The notes below the pieces were generated by a model, which searched no databases, was not told where the DNA came from, and worked only from the letters and a program-made list of their open reading frames with translations. A program made the position numbers and the translations under genes. Below, in pieces: positions 28,351-41,733 of a stretch of DNA of 64,000 bases. This DNA comes from Caldilineaceae bacterium. GTDB lineage: Bacteria; Chloroflexota; Anaerolineae; Caldilineales; Caldilineaceae. Numbering within the stretch: position 1 is the stretch's first letter; the number at the start of each line of letters is the position of its first letter. The DNA lies in contig JALSIX010000027.1 of assembly GCA_026989655.1 (NCBI GenBank), forward strand, positions 27,793 through 91,792, given 5' to 3'.

Positions 28351-30026
28351 CCACCATGGAGCCCGTGGAGACACGGCGAGCCCCAGAGGATCTGCGCACC
28401 CACCAGGTGTTCAACCAGCCCACACCCCTGGAGCCCTGCAACCTCTACACCTCAGATGTGGCCCTGCAGGAGGCCCTACACCGGGAGGGGGGCGGCTGGG
28501 CCCAGGACCAGGTGGCGGCCTACGGCGAGCTGGCCGGAGGCCCCATGATGGCCCTGGGGTTCCAGGCCAACGAGTTCCCGCCCCGGCTCCGGGCCTACGA
28601 CCGCTATGGCCATCGCATCGACGAGGTGGAGTACCATCCAGCCTACCACGAGCTCATGGCCCTGGGCATCCGCCATGGGCTCCACGGGCTGCCCTGGCGA
28701 GCCCCCCGGCCCGGCGCCCACGTGGCCCGGGCCGCGCTGGTCTACCTCCACTGCCAGGCCGAGGCCGGCACCCAGTGTCCCCTCACCATGACCTTCGCGT
28801 CCATCCCCACCCTGCGCCAACAGCCCGAGCTGGCCACCTGGTGGGAGCCCCGGATCCTGTCCACCGAGTACGATCCCCGTCCCGTGCCCCCAGACCAGAA
28901 GGCCGGCGTCACCATCGGCATGGGCATGACGGAGAAGCAGGGCGGCACGGACGTCCGGGCCAACACCACCCGGGCCTATCCCCTCGGAAACGGTGGGGCC
29001 GGCCAGGCATACGAGCTGGTGGGCCACAAGTGGTTCTGCTCCGCGCCCATGTGCGACGCGTTCCTGGTCACCGCGCGGACAGAACAGGGGCTCTCCTGCT
29101 TCCTCCTGCCCCGCTGGCGCCCGGACGGCACCCGGAACGCGTTCCACATCCAGCGGCTGAAGGACAAGCTGGGCAACCGCTCCAACGCCTCCAGCGAGGT
29201 GGAGTTCGCGGGCGCGTACGCCGTCCTGGTGGGGGAGGAGGGGCGGGGCGTCCGCACCATCATCGAGATGGTGGCCCTGACCCGCTTCGACTGCATCGTG
29301 GGCTCCGCGGCCCTCATGCGCCAGGCCCTGGCCCAGGCCATCCACCACTGCGCTCAGCGACAGGTCTTCGGCAGGGCCCTGGTCCAACAGCCTCTCATGG
29401 CCAATGTCCTGGCGGATCTGGCCCTGGAGTCGGAGGCCGCGTTGGCCTTCGCCTTTCGGGTGGCCCGGGCCATGGACCAGGGGACAGAGGACGAGGCAGA
29501 GGCCCTGCTGGCCCGGATTGCCCGGCCCATCGGCAAGTACTGGGTGTGCAAGCGAACTCCCTTCCACGTCCATGAGTGCCAGGAGTGTCTGGGCGGGCTG
29601 GGCTATGTGGAGGAGTCCAACCTGCCCCGGCTGTACCGAGAGGCACCGGTGAACTCCATCTGGGAGGGCAGCGGCAACGTCCAGTGTCTGGATGTGCTGC
29701 GCTCCCTGGCCCGGGATCCCCGGACCCTGGAGGTCTACCTGGACGAGGTGCGGCGGGCCCGGGGCGTGGACCGACGGTTCGACGCCTTCGTGGATAGGCT
29801 GGAACGGGATCTGGCCCGACCCGGCGACATGGAGTACCGGGCCCGGGAGCTGGTGGAGCGACTGGCCCTGGCCCTGCAGGCCTCCCTGTTGATCCGGGCC
29901 GGACAGGCGGCCGTGGCGGACGGCTTCGTGGCCTCCAGGCTGGAAGGGGGCGGCCGGGCCTTCGGCACCCTGCCCCCCGGGGTGGATGTCCAGGCCATCG
30001 TGGAGCGCGCGCGACCCCGGCTCTGA
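28347..30026 (+). CDS. aidB: AidB-like acyl-CoA dehydrogenase family flavoprotein
   Basis: 559-residue FAD protein of the acyl-CoA dehydrogenase superfamily. Several segments match the AidB branch rather than fatty-acid enzymes: MGMTEKQGGTDVRANTTRA (about 192-210), GHKWFCSAPMCDAFLV, IQRLKDKLGNRSNASSEVEF, then TRFDCIVGSAALMRQAL and QPLMANVLADLALESEAA, and near the C-terminal part HECQECLGGLGYVEES. E. coli AidB (about 540 residues) is induced by the adaptive response to alkylation, binds DNA and has weak isovaleryl-CoA dehydrogenase activity. Whether this protein has the same role is not shown by the sequence. The start overlaps the upstream stop (ATGA), preceded by a GGAGCAAGAGGGG region. It is co-transcribed with a thioesterase and an MBL hydrolase. 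Confidence 0.88.
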   Translation: MTTMEPVETRRAPEDLRTHQVFNQPTPLEPCNLYTSDVALQEALHREGGGWAQDQVAAYGELAGGPMMALGFQANEFPPRLRAYDRYGHRIDEVEYHPAYHELMALGIRHGLHGLPWRAPRPGAHVARAALVYLHCQAEAGTQCPLTMTFASIPTLRQQPELATWWEPRILSTEYDPRPVPPDQKAGVTIGMGMTEKQGGTDVRANTTRAYPLGNGGAGQAYELVGHKWFCSAPMCDAFLVTARTEQGLSCFLLPRWRPDGTRNAFHIQRLKDKLGNRSNASSEVEFAGAYAVLVGEEGRGVRTIIEMVALTRFDCIVGSAALMRQALAQAIHHCAQRQVFGRALVQQPLMANVLADLALESEAALAFAFRVARAMDQGTEDEAEALLARIARPIGKYWVCKRTPFHVHECQECLGGLGYVEESNLPRLYREAPVNSIWEGSGNVQCLDVLRSLARDPRTLEVYLDEVRRARGVDRRFDAFVDRLERDLARPGDMEYRARELVERLALALQASLLIRAGQAAVADGFVASRLEGGGRAFGTLPPGVDVQAIVERARPRL

Positions 30027-30150
30027 TGCCCGCTCGAGCCATGGCACCGGCGTCTGGCTCCGGCCGGGGAGGGGGACGAGCGATATCCAGGCCCTCTGCG
30101 CGCTGGATCCTGGGGCCCAGGCAGAGGGAGAACGGCGTTCCACAACGGCG

Positions 30151-30169
30151 TCATCCACCCTCTGGATGA
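30151..30169. other. short stem-loop in the aidB-LOG gap
   Basis: TCATCC and GGATGA pair around a 7-nt loop in the 195-bp gap after aidB. It is weak, with no T tract. I see no clear promoter in this gap, so the downstream genes may continue the aidB transcript. Confidence 0.25.
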
Positions 30170-30221
30170 GAGCACTCCGGAGCCGGTGTCCGGGCCGTTC
30201 CTGGCCGATGGGAGGGAGAGC

Positions 30222-30791
30222 ATGAGGCGGAGGAGGAGCGGAGGGCAGACGGTCGCCGGGACCGTGCGTCGGCTGCCTGTGGTGGGGGTCATGGGCTCGG
30301 GCACCCAGGCCCATGTGGACAAGGCCGAGCCCCTGGGGCGCTGGCTGGCCGGCCTGGGGGTCCATCTGCTCACCGGCGGAGGCCCGGGGGTGATGGCTGC
30401 GGCGAGCAGGGCCTTCGCCGAGACACCGGGACGCGCGGGATGGGTCATCGGGATCGTCCCCGGCGAGGTGACCCCCCAGGGGTATCGGCCCCGAGCCGGC
30501 TATCCCAATCCCTGGGTGGAGATCCCCATCCTCACCCACCTGCCCCTCAGCGGAGCGCAGGGCATGGATCCCCGGTCCCGCAACCACATCAACGTGCTCT
30601 CCGCGACGGTGGTGGTGGCCCTGCCGGGTGGATCCGGGACGGCCAGCGAAGTGGGTCTGGCCCTCCGCTACGGTCGGCCCGTGGTCGCCTGGCTGGATCG
30701 TCCCGAGCAGATCCCGGATCTGCCCGGGGATGTCCCCGTGGTGGGGAGCCTGGAGGACGTGCAGCGGTTCGTGCAGGAGCACCTGCCATGA
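30222..30791 (+). CDS. LOG-family (TIGR00725-like) Rossmann-fold protein
   Basis: 189 residues, start at ATG 30222 with GGAGGGAG just upstream. The Rossmann-like fold begins VVGVMGSGT, has LLTGGGPGVMAAASRAF, and then the hallmark PGGSGTASEVGLALRYG of the LOG/lysine-decarboxylase-like family. Relatives cleave ribose-5-phosphate from cytokinin nucleotides or bind nucleotides with unknown role. The Arg in DPRSRNHINVLSAT is conserved in the family. Its stop overlaps the next start (ATGA), so it is translationally coupled with yjbQ. Confidence 0.85.
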   Translation: MRRRRSGGQTVAGTVRRLPVVGVMGSGTQAHVDKAEPLGRWLAGLGVHLLTGGGPGVMAAASRAFAETPGRAGWVIGIVPGEVTPQGYRPRAGYPNPWVEIPILTHLPLSGAQGMDPRSRNHINVLSATVVVALPGGSGTASEVGLALRYGRPVVAWLDRPEQIPDLPGDVPVVGSLEDVQRFVQEHLP

Positions 30792-31216
30792 TCTGGATCC
30801 AGCGGGAGATCCGCCTGCGCCCCTATCCCCGGGGTTTCCACCTCATCACCGACCAGGTCCGAGCCGCGGTGCCGGAACTCCGGCAGATCCGGGTGGGCCT
30901 GGCCCATCTCTTCATCCTCCACACCTCCGCCTCCCTGACCCTGAACGAGAACGCGGATCCCACGGTCCGCCGGGACATGGCGGCCTATTTCCGCCAGGCC
31001 GTGCCCGAGGACGCGCCCTACTTCGTCCACACCTACGAGGGCCCGGACGACATGCCCGCCCACATCCAGGCCTCGCTGCTGGGAAGCTCGGTGAGCGTGC
31101 CCATCCGGGACGGGGACCTGGCCCTGGGCACCTGGCAGGGCATCTATCTGGGGGAACACCGGGAACGGACCCGGGCCCGCCGCCTCCTGGTCACCGTGTT
31201 CGGCCAGCCGACATGA
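30788..31216 (+). CDS. yjbQ: YjbQ family protein (UPF0047)
   Basis: 142 residues, the usual size for YjbQ. It has the family segments HTSASLTLNENADPTVRRD and LGSSVSVPIRDGDLALGTWQGIYLGEHR; the last carries the strongly conserved GTWQ-x-I-x-L-x-E block. E. coli YjbQ has been reported to have weak thiamine phosphate synthase activity, but the true role is uncertain. The start ATG at 30788 overlaps the preceding stop by 4 bp. Cytoplasmic and soluble. Confidence 0.92.
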   Translation: MIWIQREIRLRPYPRGFHLITDQVRAAVPELRQIRVGLAHLFILHTSASLTLNENADPTVRRDMAAYFRQAVPEDAPYFVHTYEGPDDMPAHIQASLLGSSVSVPIRDGDLALGTWQGIYLGEHRERTRARRLLVTVFGQPT

Positions 31217-31266
31217 GCCCGAGCGCCCCTCCCAGCCCCTGTCGCCCCTTGGAAGGAGCCTGTGTC

Positions 31267-32310
31267 ATGGCGTTGGACTGGACACCGCCCCCCAACTGGC
31301 TGCGCATTCGGACCCTGGACGCCCACACCGGAGGCGAGCCCCTGCGGATCGTGCTGGACGGCCTCCCGCCCATCCCGGGCCGGACCATCCTGGAGAAGCG
31401 GCGCTACGCCCGGGAACACCTGGACCGGCTCCGCACCGTGCTCATGTGGGAGCCCCGGGGGCACCCGGACATGTACGGCGCAGTCCTCACCGAGCCGGTG
31501 ACCGAGGACGGGGATCTGGGGGTCCTCTTTCTCCACAACGAGGGCTACAGCACCATGTGCGGCCACGGGGTCATTGCCCTGGCCGTAGTGGGCCTGGAGA
31601 CCGGGCTCATCCGCCCTCGGGACGACCACGGCCAGGACGGCCGGATCCCGATCCGAATGGACACCCCGGCCGGCCGGGTGACCGCGTACGCGCGGCGGGT
31701 AGGGGGGCGCATCGTGGAGGCCTCCTTCCTCAATGTGCCCTCCTTTGTCTACGCCATGGACGAGATCGTCCCGGTGCCCGGGGTGGGCCGGCTACGTGTG
31801 GACGTGGCCTTCGGCGGCGCGTTCTACGCGCTCTGCCGGGCCGAGGACCTGGGGGTCAGCCTGACCCGCCAGGACTACCGACGTCTCATCGACCTGGGCA
31901 TGCGGGTCAAGCACGCGGTGGCGGAGCAGATGGCCATCGAACACCCTTTCGAGCCGGATCTGGGCTTCCTCTACGGGACCATCGTTGTGGGAGAACCCCG
32001 GGATCCCCGGCACCACAGCCGCAACGTGTGCATCTTCGCGGAGGGCGAGGTGGATCGCTCGCCCACGGGCACAGGGGTCAGCGCCCGGGCCGCGCTCCAC
32101 CACGCGCGCGGCGAGCTGGGCCTGAACGAACCCTTCGTGGTGGAGAGCATCCTGGGGACCACCTTCACCGGGGAGGTGGTGGAGGAGGTCTCCTTCGGCC
32201 CCTACCCGGCGGTGATCCCCCAGGTCACCGGCACGGCCCACATCTGTGGGCTGAACGAGCACCTGGTGGACCCAGGGGATCCGCTGGCGTACGGGTTCCT
32301 GCTGCGTTGA
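31267..32310 (+). CDS. trans-3-hydroxy-L-proline dehydratase (proline racemase family)
   Basis: 347-residue member of the proline racemase superfamily. Proline and 4-hydroxyproline racemases use two catalytic cysteines. Here the first is present (Cys98, in MCGHG), but the second is Thr267 (DRSPTGTG). Cys/Thr is the pair that defines trans-3-hydroxy-L-proline dehydratases (as in human L3HYPDH), which dehydrate the substrate to a pyrroline carboxylate for conversion to proline. The start at 31267 has GGAAGGAG 8 bp upstream. It lies 50 bp after yjbQ. It would let the cell use hydroxyproline from collagen-like protein. A pyrroline carboxylate reductase is not in the window. Confidence 0.9.
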   Translation: MALDWTPPPNWLRIRTLDAHTGGEPLRIVLDGLPPIPGRTILEKRRYAREHLDRLRTVLMWEPRGHPDMYGAVLTEPVTEDGDLGVLFLHNEGYSTMCGHGVIALAVVGLETGLIRPRDDHGQDGRIPIRMDTPAGRVTAYARRVGGRIVEASFLNVPSFVYAMDEIVPVPGVGRLRVDVAFGGAFYALCRAEDLGVSLTRQDYRRLIDLGMRVKHAVAEQMAIEHPFEPDLGFLYGTIVVGEPRDPRHHSRNVCIFAEGEVDRSPTGTGVSARAALHHARGELGLNEPFVVESILGTTFTGEVVEEVSFGPYPAVIPQVTGTAHICGLNEHLVDPGDPLAYGFLLR

Positions 32311-32335
32311 GAGGAACGCCCCCCTGTCCCAGGGC

Positions 32336-33529
32336 TCAGGCCCGTCCTCGGAGCATGCCGTGCCAGTACATCCGGGGCAGGCCATAGGCCTTCAGCGCGT
32401 ACATGGTGTAGCGCTCCTGGGCCTGGTCAAAGGGGAAGGACTCCTTGGGCCTGCCCTCGTAGTCGAACTCGGCCAGGATCAGGCGTCCATATCCGGTGAC
32501 CAGGGGACAGGAGGTGTAGCCGTCGTAGCGGGCAGGCAGGGGCTCCCCCCGGAGGGCCGCCATGAGGTTGTCCACCAACACCGGTGCCTGCTTGCGGATG
32601 GCCGCCCCTGTCTTGGAGGTGGGCAGGCTGCTGCAGTCCCCCAGGGCGAAGACGTTGGGATAACGGACGTGCTGGGTGGTGTACTGGTCCACCTCCACCC
32701 ATCCGGCCTCCCCGGCCAGCTTGCTCTGCTTGATGAAGTCCGGCGCGCTCTGGGGTGGGGTCACGTGGATCATGTCGTACTGCAGAACCACCTCCTCGCC
32801 GTTGTCCAACCGCTTGAAGACCGCCTCCCGTCTGTCCGGCCGGAGCGCCACCAGGTTGTGCTGGTAACGGGCATCGATCCCCTTGCGCTGGATCACCCGG
32901 TCCAGGGCCTGGGCATACTTGCTCACGGAGAAGATGCCCCCGGACGCGGAGGCAAAGATCACCTGGCTCCTGTCCCGGACACCGCTCTTGCGGAAGTAAT
33001 CGTCGGCCAGGTAGCAGATCTTCTGGGGGGCACCGCCACACTTGATGGGGGTGTCCGGTTGGGTGAAGATGGCGGTACCGCCCCGGAAGTTGCGGATGTT
33101 CTCCCAGGTGGAGTCCACCGTACGGTAGGAGTAGTTGCTGCAGACACCGGTGCCGGGCCGGCCCACCGACTCCTTCAGCCCGGGGATCTTGTCCCAGTCC
33201 ACCTGGATCCCGGCGGCCACCACCAGGTAGTCGTAGGTGATGGTCTCTCCGCCCCGGGTGGTCACCGCGTGGTTTTCCGGATCGAAGGAGACCACCGCGT
33301 CCTGGATCCAGGTCGCCCCCTCTGGGATGAAGTCCCCCTCGTCCCGTTCAGAGACCTCCTTGGGGAAAACGCCTCCGCCCACCAGGGTCCAGATAGGCTG
33401 GTAGTAGTGTTTGCTGGACGGCTCGATGATGGCCACCTCTGGGGGATCGGGCCGGTTGCAGAGCTGGGCGGCTACGGTGAGGCCCCCTGTGCCGCCACCC
33501 ACAATGAGGACTTGATAGTGGTTCTTCAT
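32336..33529 (-). CDS. sulfide:quinone oxidoreductase (FAD-dependent)
   Basis: 397-residue flavoprotein of the NDH-2-like superfamily. The N-terminal Rossmann motif is VLIVGGGTGGLTVAAQL. Three cysteine positions match SQR: VCSNYSY (about residue 130), KCGGAPQK (about 161) and SCPLVTGYG (about 341). The second FAD segment is VFALGDCSSLPTSKTGAAIRKQ, followed by RYDGYTSCPL. It oxidises sulfide to polysulfide or sulfur and passes electrons to the membrane quinone pool from the cytoplasmic or periplasmic face; no signal peptide is present. GGAAGGAGGG precedes the ATG. It is the last gene of the minus-strand run that includes DUF1641, the molybdoprotein and the ferredoxin-NrfD fusion. Confidence 0.9.
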   Translation of the reverse strand: MKNHYQVLIVGGGTGGLTVAAQLCNRPDPPEVAIIEPSSKHYYQPIWTLVGGGVFPKEVSERDEGDFIPEGATWIQDAVVSFDPENHAVTTRGGETITYDYLVVAAGIQVDWDKIPGLKESVGRPGTGVCSNYSYRTVDSTWENIRNFRGGTAIFTQPDTPIKCGGAPQKICYLADDYFRKSGVRDRSQVIFASASGGIFSVSKYAQALDRVIQRKGIDARYQHNLVALRPDRREAVFKRLDNGEEVVLQYDMIHVTPPQSAPDFIKQSKLAGEAGWVEVDQYTTQHVRYPNVFALGDCSSLPTSKTGAAIRKQAPVLVDNLMAALRGEPLPARYDGYTSCPLVTGYGRLILAEFDYEGRPKESFPFDQAQERYTMYALKAYGLPRMYWHGMLRGRA

Positions 33530-33603
33530 GGTTCCCTCCTTCCCTCCGGGTGCAAATCGGTGTGGAGAGCGGATCGGTCGAATGGCTCCAGCTTCTGTAC
33601 AGG

Positions 33604-34317
33604 TCACGAGGTCCCCTGCCCGAGCCGAGCACCGAAGGCCTGGGCAAAACGCACGAGAAAACCGGTGGCCCGCTGCACGTGGGCATCCCCCAGGGCACGC
33701 AGAAGCCCCCAAGGCCCCAGACGCGGGGGAGGCTGGGCCTGGGCCTCGGCCAGAGCCTGGCCCATGGCCCCCATCGCCTTCAGGGTTCTGGGCTCCAGGA
33801 TGCCCGATTCCAACAGGGCGTCGTACTCAGGAGAGGCCATGAGCTGGCTCAGTTTGGCTGCGACCCGAAGTCCCCCTCGAACCAACGTCTCCGGGTCCAC
33901 GCCAACCTCTCGGAGCTCCATGTAGGCCTCGTCCAGGCTGTCCGCCGCCAGGGCGGCTACCTGAGGCGCCTGGTCCACCAGCTCCAGCATCTGCTCCACC
34001 CGGTCCATCCGGTCCAACAGGGCGGAGAGAACCCGCACGTTCTCCGGCCGGGTGGCCTTCTCCAGAACGGTCAGCCCCTCCCGAAGCCGCTCCTCCGGGT
34101 CGATGCCCCGCGCCTGGAGCCGGCCCACGGCCTCGTCCAGGCTGTCCGCCGCCAGGGCGGTCATCTGGGGAAGCTGGACCACCGCGTCCGCGAGGGCGTC
34201 GACGGCCTTCTCCAGTGCGTCCAGCCGATCCAGGATCCGGGCCAGGGCCTTCGCCACCTGGGGTTGGCTGAGGCGGGCCTGGAGCATCTCGGTGCCATTG
34301 GACGATGTGGTATCCAT
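33604..34317 (-). CDS. DUF1641-containing protein
   Basis: 237 residues, mostly amphipathic helix. Two related segments contain the repeat ALAADSLDEA (about residues 54-63 and 127-136), so the protein has an internal duplication. The C-terminal part (RGGLRVAAKLSQLMASPEYDALLESGILEP) is the DUF1641 region, which in many genomes is encoded beside SQR or formate-dehydrogenase-type genes. It may be a small accessory or regulator of the dehydrogenase, but no biochemical role is established to my knowledge. GGAGGAAGAG lies just before the ATG. SQR follows after 74 bp. Confidence 0.8.
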   Translation of the reverse strand: MDTTSSNGTEMLQARLSQPQVAKALARILDRLDALEKAVDALADAVVQLPQMTALAADSLDEAVGRLQARGIDPEERLREGLTVLEKATRPENVRVLSALLDRMDRVEQMLELVDQAPQVAALAADSLDEAYMELREVGVDPETLVRGGLRVAAKLSQLMASPEYDALLESGILEPRTLKAMGAMGQALAEAQAQPPPRLGPWGLLRALGDAHVQRATGFLVRFAQAFGARLGQGTS

Positions 34318-34361
34318 GGCTCTCTTCCTCCTCCGTAAAGTGGCTCCTGCGCGAAGTGGGT

Positions 34362-34377
34362 GGGCTCGAGGGAGCCC
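34362..34377. terminator. small stem-loop between molybdoprotein and DUF1641 genes
   Basis: GGGCTC and GAGCCC pair around a GAGG loop in the 230-bp gap. It may partly separate expression of the molybdoprotein from the DUF1641-SQR part. Weak alone. Confidence 0.3.
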
Positions 34378-34547
34378 GCCGGGGTCTTATGCGGTGGCAC
34401 AGGTACCCTACGCCGTGAGGACAGGACGGCGCTCGAGCTGGAAAAACGGCAACAGGAAGGCAGGGGTGAGGGAAACGGCCTCACCCATGGGGGCACGATG
34501 GGAACGTCGGGAACGCCAGGGGGTGCGCTGCGGCGGACGGCAGGGCG

Positions 34548-37649
<3,102 letters not shown>

Positions 37650-37706
37650 GGTTCCTCGCTACCGAGTGGGTACACAGCTAGGGACAGGGTTGAAGGCACG
37701 GCGGCT

Positions 37707-39365
<1,659 letters not shown>

Positions 39366-39470
39366 GGAATGTCCTGTTTCGGGGCAGTAGATGTGCCGGC
39401 CCAGAGGGCCCAGGGCCCCCGCTCGGCACACACCGAACAGATCGACACGCTGATGAGGGGATGATAGTAC

Positions 39471-39476
39471 AGTATA
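39471..39476 (-). promoter_or_regulatory. -10 box of the ferredoxin-NrfD/molybdoprotein operon
   Basis: TATACT on the minus strand, 106 bp upstream of the start. No -35 hexamer is found at 16-18 bp, as expected for an activator-dependent promoter. Three direct repeats lie immediately upstream (39503-39556). Confidence 0.5.
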
Positions 39477-39502
39477 ACCGATACAGTGCAGCGGATGCTT
39501 CA

Positions 39503-39556
39503 CCCGTTTGGGTGAGAAGACCCGTCTGGATGAGAAGACCCGTCTGGATGCGAAGC
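39503..39556. repeat. three 18-bp direct repeats upstream of the sulfur/redox operon
   Basis: Three consecutive copies of an 18-bp unit, consensus CCCGTCTGGATGAGAAGA. Copies 1 and 2 differ at 3 positions; copy 3 differs from copy 2 at its 3' end. On the minus strand the array covers roughly -37 to -90 relative to a start point set by the TATACT box, where activators bind. A NarL-type regulator gene begins its 3' end 58 bp further on. Binding by that regulator is inference; the period does not match the usual NarL heptamer arrangement. Confidence 0.7.
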
Positions 39557-39614
39557 CATTCCCGGCCCCCGGCAACGACGGCTGGAGCCCGGGAGCCAAG
39601 GGCCCAGGCCGGAA

Positions 39615-40256
39615 TCAGTCCAACTGGAGCAACCCCAAGCGGAGGGCCTCCAGGATGGCCTGGGTCCGGGTGGGCTGGTCCAGCTTGCGCAGGATGTGCT
39701 TCACGTGGGTGCGGACGGTCTCCTCGCTCACGTGGAGCCGCTCCGCGATCTCCCGGTTGGTGGCGGTGTGGGCCATGAGACGGAGGACCTCCTGTTCCCG
39801 GGGGGTGAGCTCCGGGATCTGGGGAGACTCCTCCTGCACCCGGTCCAACAGATGTCCGATCTGGGGGTGGATGAAGGGGCGCCCGGCCATGACCTGGTGG
39901 ATGGCCTGGACCAGCTCATCCGGGGTGACCTCCTTGGGCACGAAGCCCTCCACGCCGGCCCCGGCCGCCTGTTGCAGCATGGAGACGCTCTGCACCCCGG
40001 TGAGGACCAGGATCTTGGCCCCCGGGCTGTAGCGACGGAACTCCTCCACCAGCGAGGGCCCGGGGATGTCGGGCAGCATCAGGTCCAGCAGGATCAGGTC
40101 GGGCTGGCCGTCCAGGGCCTGTTGCATGGCGGCGGCCGCGGTGCCGGCCTCGCCGATGACCCGGAGCTCGGGCCGAAGGCCCAACACCATGCGCAGCCCC
40201 TGACGCACCACCGCGTGGTCATCGACAATGAGGATGCGGACCGGATAGTGAGCCAT
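39615..40256 (-). CDS. NarL/FixJ-family response regulator
   Basis: 213 residues. Receiver domain about 5-120 with acidic pair DDH, acceptor Asp in LILLDLMLPDIPGP (about residue 60) and Lys in VPKEV. A LuxR-type HTH at the C-terminus: LTPREQEVLRLMAHTATNREIAERLHVSEETVRTHVKHILRKL. Start ATG 40256. It precedes the ferredoxin-NrfD operon on the same strand, separated by the repeat-bearing promoter region, and is the natural candidate regulator for it. No histidine kinase is adjacent; the cognate kinase must be elsewhere, or one of the two at 0.8-6 kb could serve. Confidence 0.92.
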   Translation of the reverse strand: MAHYPVRILIVDDHAVVRQGLRMVLGLRPELRVIGEAGTAAAAMQQALDGQPDLILLDLMLPDIPGPSLVEEFRRYSPGAKILVLTGVQSVSMLQQAAGAGVEGFVPKEVTPDELVQAIHQVMAGRPFIHPQIGHLLDRVQEESPQIPELTPREQEVLRLMAHTATNREIAERLHVSEETVRTHVKHILRKLDQPTRTQAILEALRLGLLQLD

Positions 40257-40335
40257 GGCTCTATTGTCCGCCTGGGAGGGCCGTCTGTCAAACGCCCCCC
40301 CAGGAGCCCCTGGAGCGATCCCCGAGGGGGCCGGG

Positions 40336-41733
40336 TCATACATGGCCGGGTGCCTGGTTGCCGGCCTCCCGGGCGGCCCGCCGGATGTCCACCAGGGACA
40401 GCAGAGCCAGGCCGGCCAGGAAGAAGATCGCGATGGCCAGGATACCCAGCCGGTAGGAACCGGTGAGCTGGAGCACCAGGCCGAAGACCAGGGGCCCGAT
40501 CCAGCTGGTGCCCCGCTCGCTGATCTCGTACAGGCTGAAGTACTCGGCCTCCTGGCCCTTGGGGATCATCAGGGAGAAGGCGGAGCGGCTGAGGGCCTGG
40601 CTGCCGCCCAACACCAGCGCGATGACCGCGCCCATGAGAAAGAACTGGCCCTCGGTCTGGAGAAAGCGCCAGGCGTAGACCACGGTCCCGGTCCAGATGA
40701 CCAGGCTCAGGATCAGGGCCCGCTTGGTGCCGATCCACTGGGAGAGGTAGCCGAAGAAGAGCGCACCCAGGAAGGCCACGAACTGGACCATGAGGATCAC
40801 CGAGATCAGGGAGGACTCGGAGAGGCCCAGCTCCTGGCTGCCGAACTGGGACGAGAGCGCGATGACCGTCTGGATGCCGTCGTTGTAGAACAGGTAGGCC
40901 ACCAGGAAGAGGAGGGTCTGGGGCAGCCCCGGCAGCTTGGAGAAGGTGTGGCGCAGCTGCTTGAAGCCCACGGTCCACAGCCGTTCGCCTGGGGGGAGCC
41001 GCTTCAGGGGCTGCCGGCGTCGCAGGGTCAGCATGGGGATGACCGTGAAGATGGCCCACCACATGCCGGCCGAGGCCATGCTGATGCGCACCGCGTGGCT
41101 GGGCGCCAGCCCCAGCTTCTCCGCGTTGAGGAAGAGGACCAGGTTGGCGGCCAGCAGGATGCCCCCGCCCAGGTAGCCCAGGGCCCATCCCTGGGACGAG
41201 ACCAGGTCTCGCCGCTCCGCGGACGCGATCTCGGGCAGGAACGCGTTGTAGAAGACGATGGAGGCCCCGAAGCTCAGGTTGGCCAGCACGAAGAGGAGCC
41301 CGCCCCAGAGGTAGTTGTCCCCCTGGAGGAAGTAGAGCCCCATGGTGGCGAAGGCCCCCAGATAGGCGAAGAGGCCCAACATCTGCTTCTTCATGTGGGA
41401 ATAGTCCGCGATGGCCCCCAGGATGGGCAGGAAGAAGACCTGAAGCAACACCGAGAGGGAGACCATGTAGGAGAAGAAGGAGTCCGCGTAGACGGGGATG
41501 CCCAGGGGGTAGACGAAGCCCTGGGCATCCGCCGCGGCCTGGGTCACCGCGGTCAGGTATGGGCCCAGGAAGACCGTCACCACGGTGGTGGAGAACGCGG
41601 AGTTGGCCCAGTCGTAGAAGTACCAGCCGATCTGTTCCCGGCGGTCATCCAGGGGAGGGCCGGGTGCCTCGGGCCTTTCCCGGTGCTGGGAGGGGCTCTC
41701 CTCGGCCCCCGGCAGGCGTCTGGGCTCTGGCAT
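40336..41733 (-). CDS. MFS transporter, UMF1/Atg22-like
   Basis: 465-residue polytopic protein with about 12 hydrophobic segments. The start motif IGWYFYDWANSAFSTTV and the later EYFSLYEISERGTSWIGPLVFGL are typical of bacterial Atg22-like (UMF1) permeases in the major facilitator superfamily. A 30-residue Pro/Glu/Arg-rich cytoplasmic tail precedes the first helix. AGGAGG lies 8 bp before the ATG at 41733; a much longer in-frame extension upstream (to 42099) is non-coding in character. Substrates of bacterial members are mostly unknown; amino acid efflux is known for the yeast protein. Confidence 0.88.
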   Translation of the reverse strand: MPEPRRLPGAEESPSQHRERPEAPGPPLDDRREQIGWYFYDWANSAFSTTVVTVFLGPYLTAVTQAAADAQGFVYPLGIPVYADSFFSYMVSLSVLLQVFFLPILGAIADYSHMKKQMLGLFAYLGAFATMGLYFLQGDNYLWGGLLFVLANLSFGASIVFYNAFLPEIASAERRDLVSSQGWALGYLGGGILLAANLVLFLNAEKLGLAPSHAVRISMASAGMWWAIFTVIPMLTLRRRQPLKRLPPGERLWTVGFKQLRHTFSKLPGLPQTLLFLVAYLFYNDGIQTVIALSSQFGSQELGLSESSLISVILMVQFVAFLGALFFGYLSQWIGTKRALILSLVIWTGTVVYAWRFLQTEGQFFLMGAVIALVLGGSQALSRSAFSLMIPKGQEAEYFSLYEISERGTSWIGPLVFGLVLQLTGSYRLGILAIAIFFLAGLALLSLVDIRRAAREAGNQAPGHV

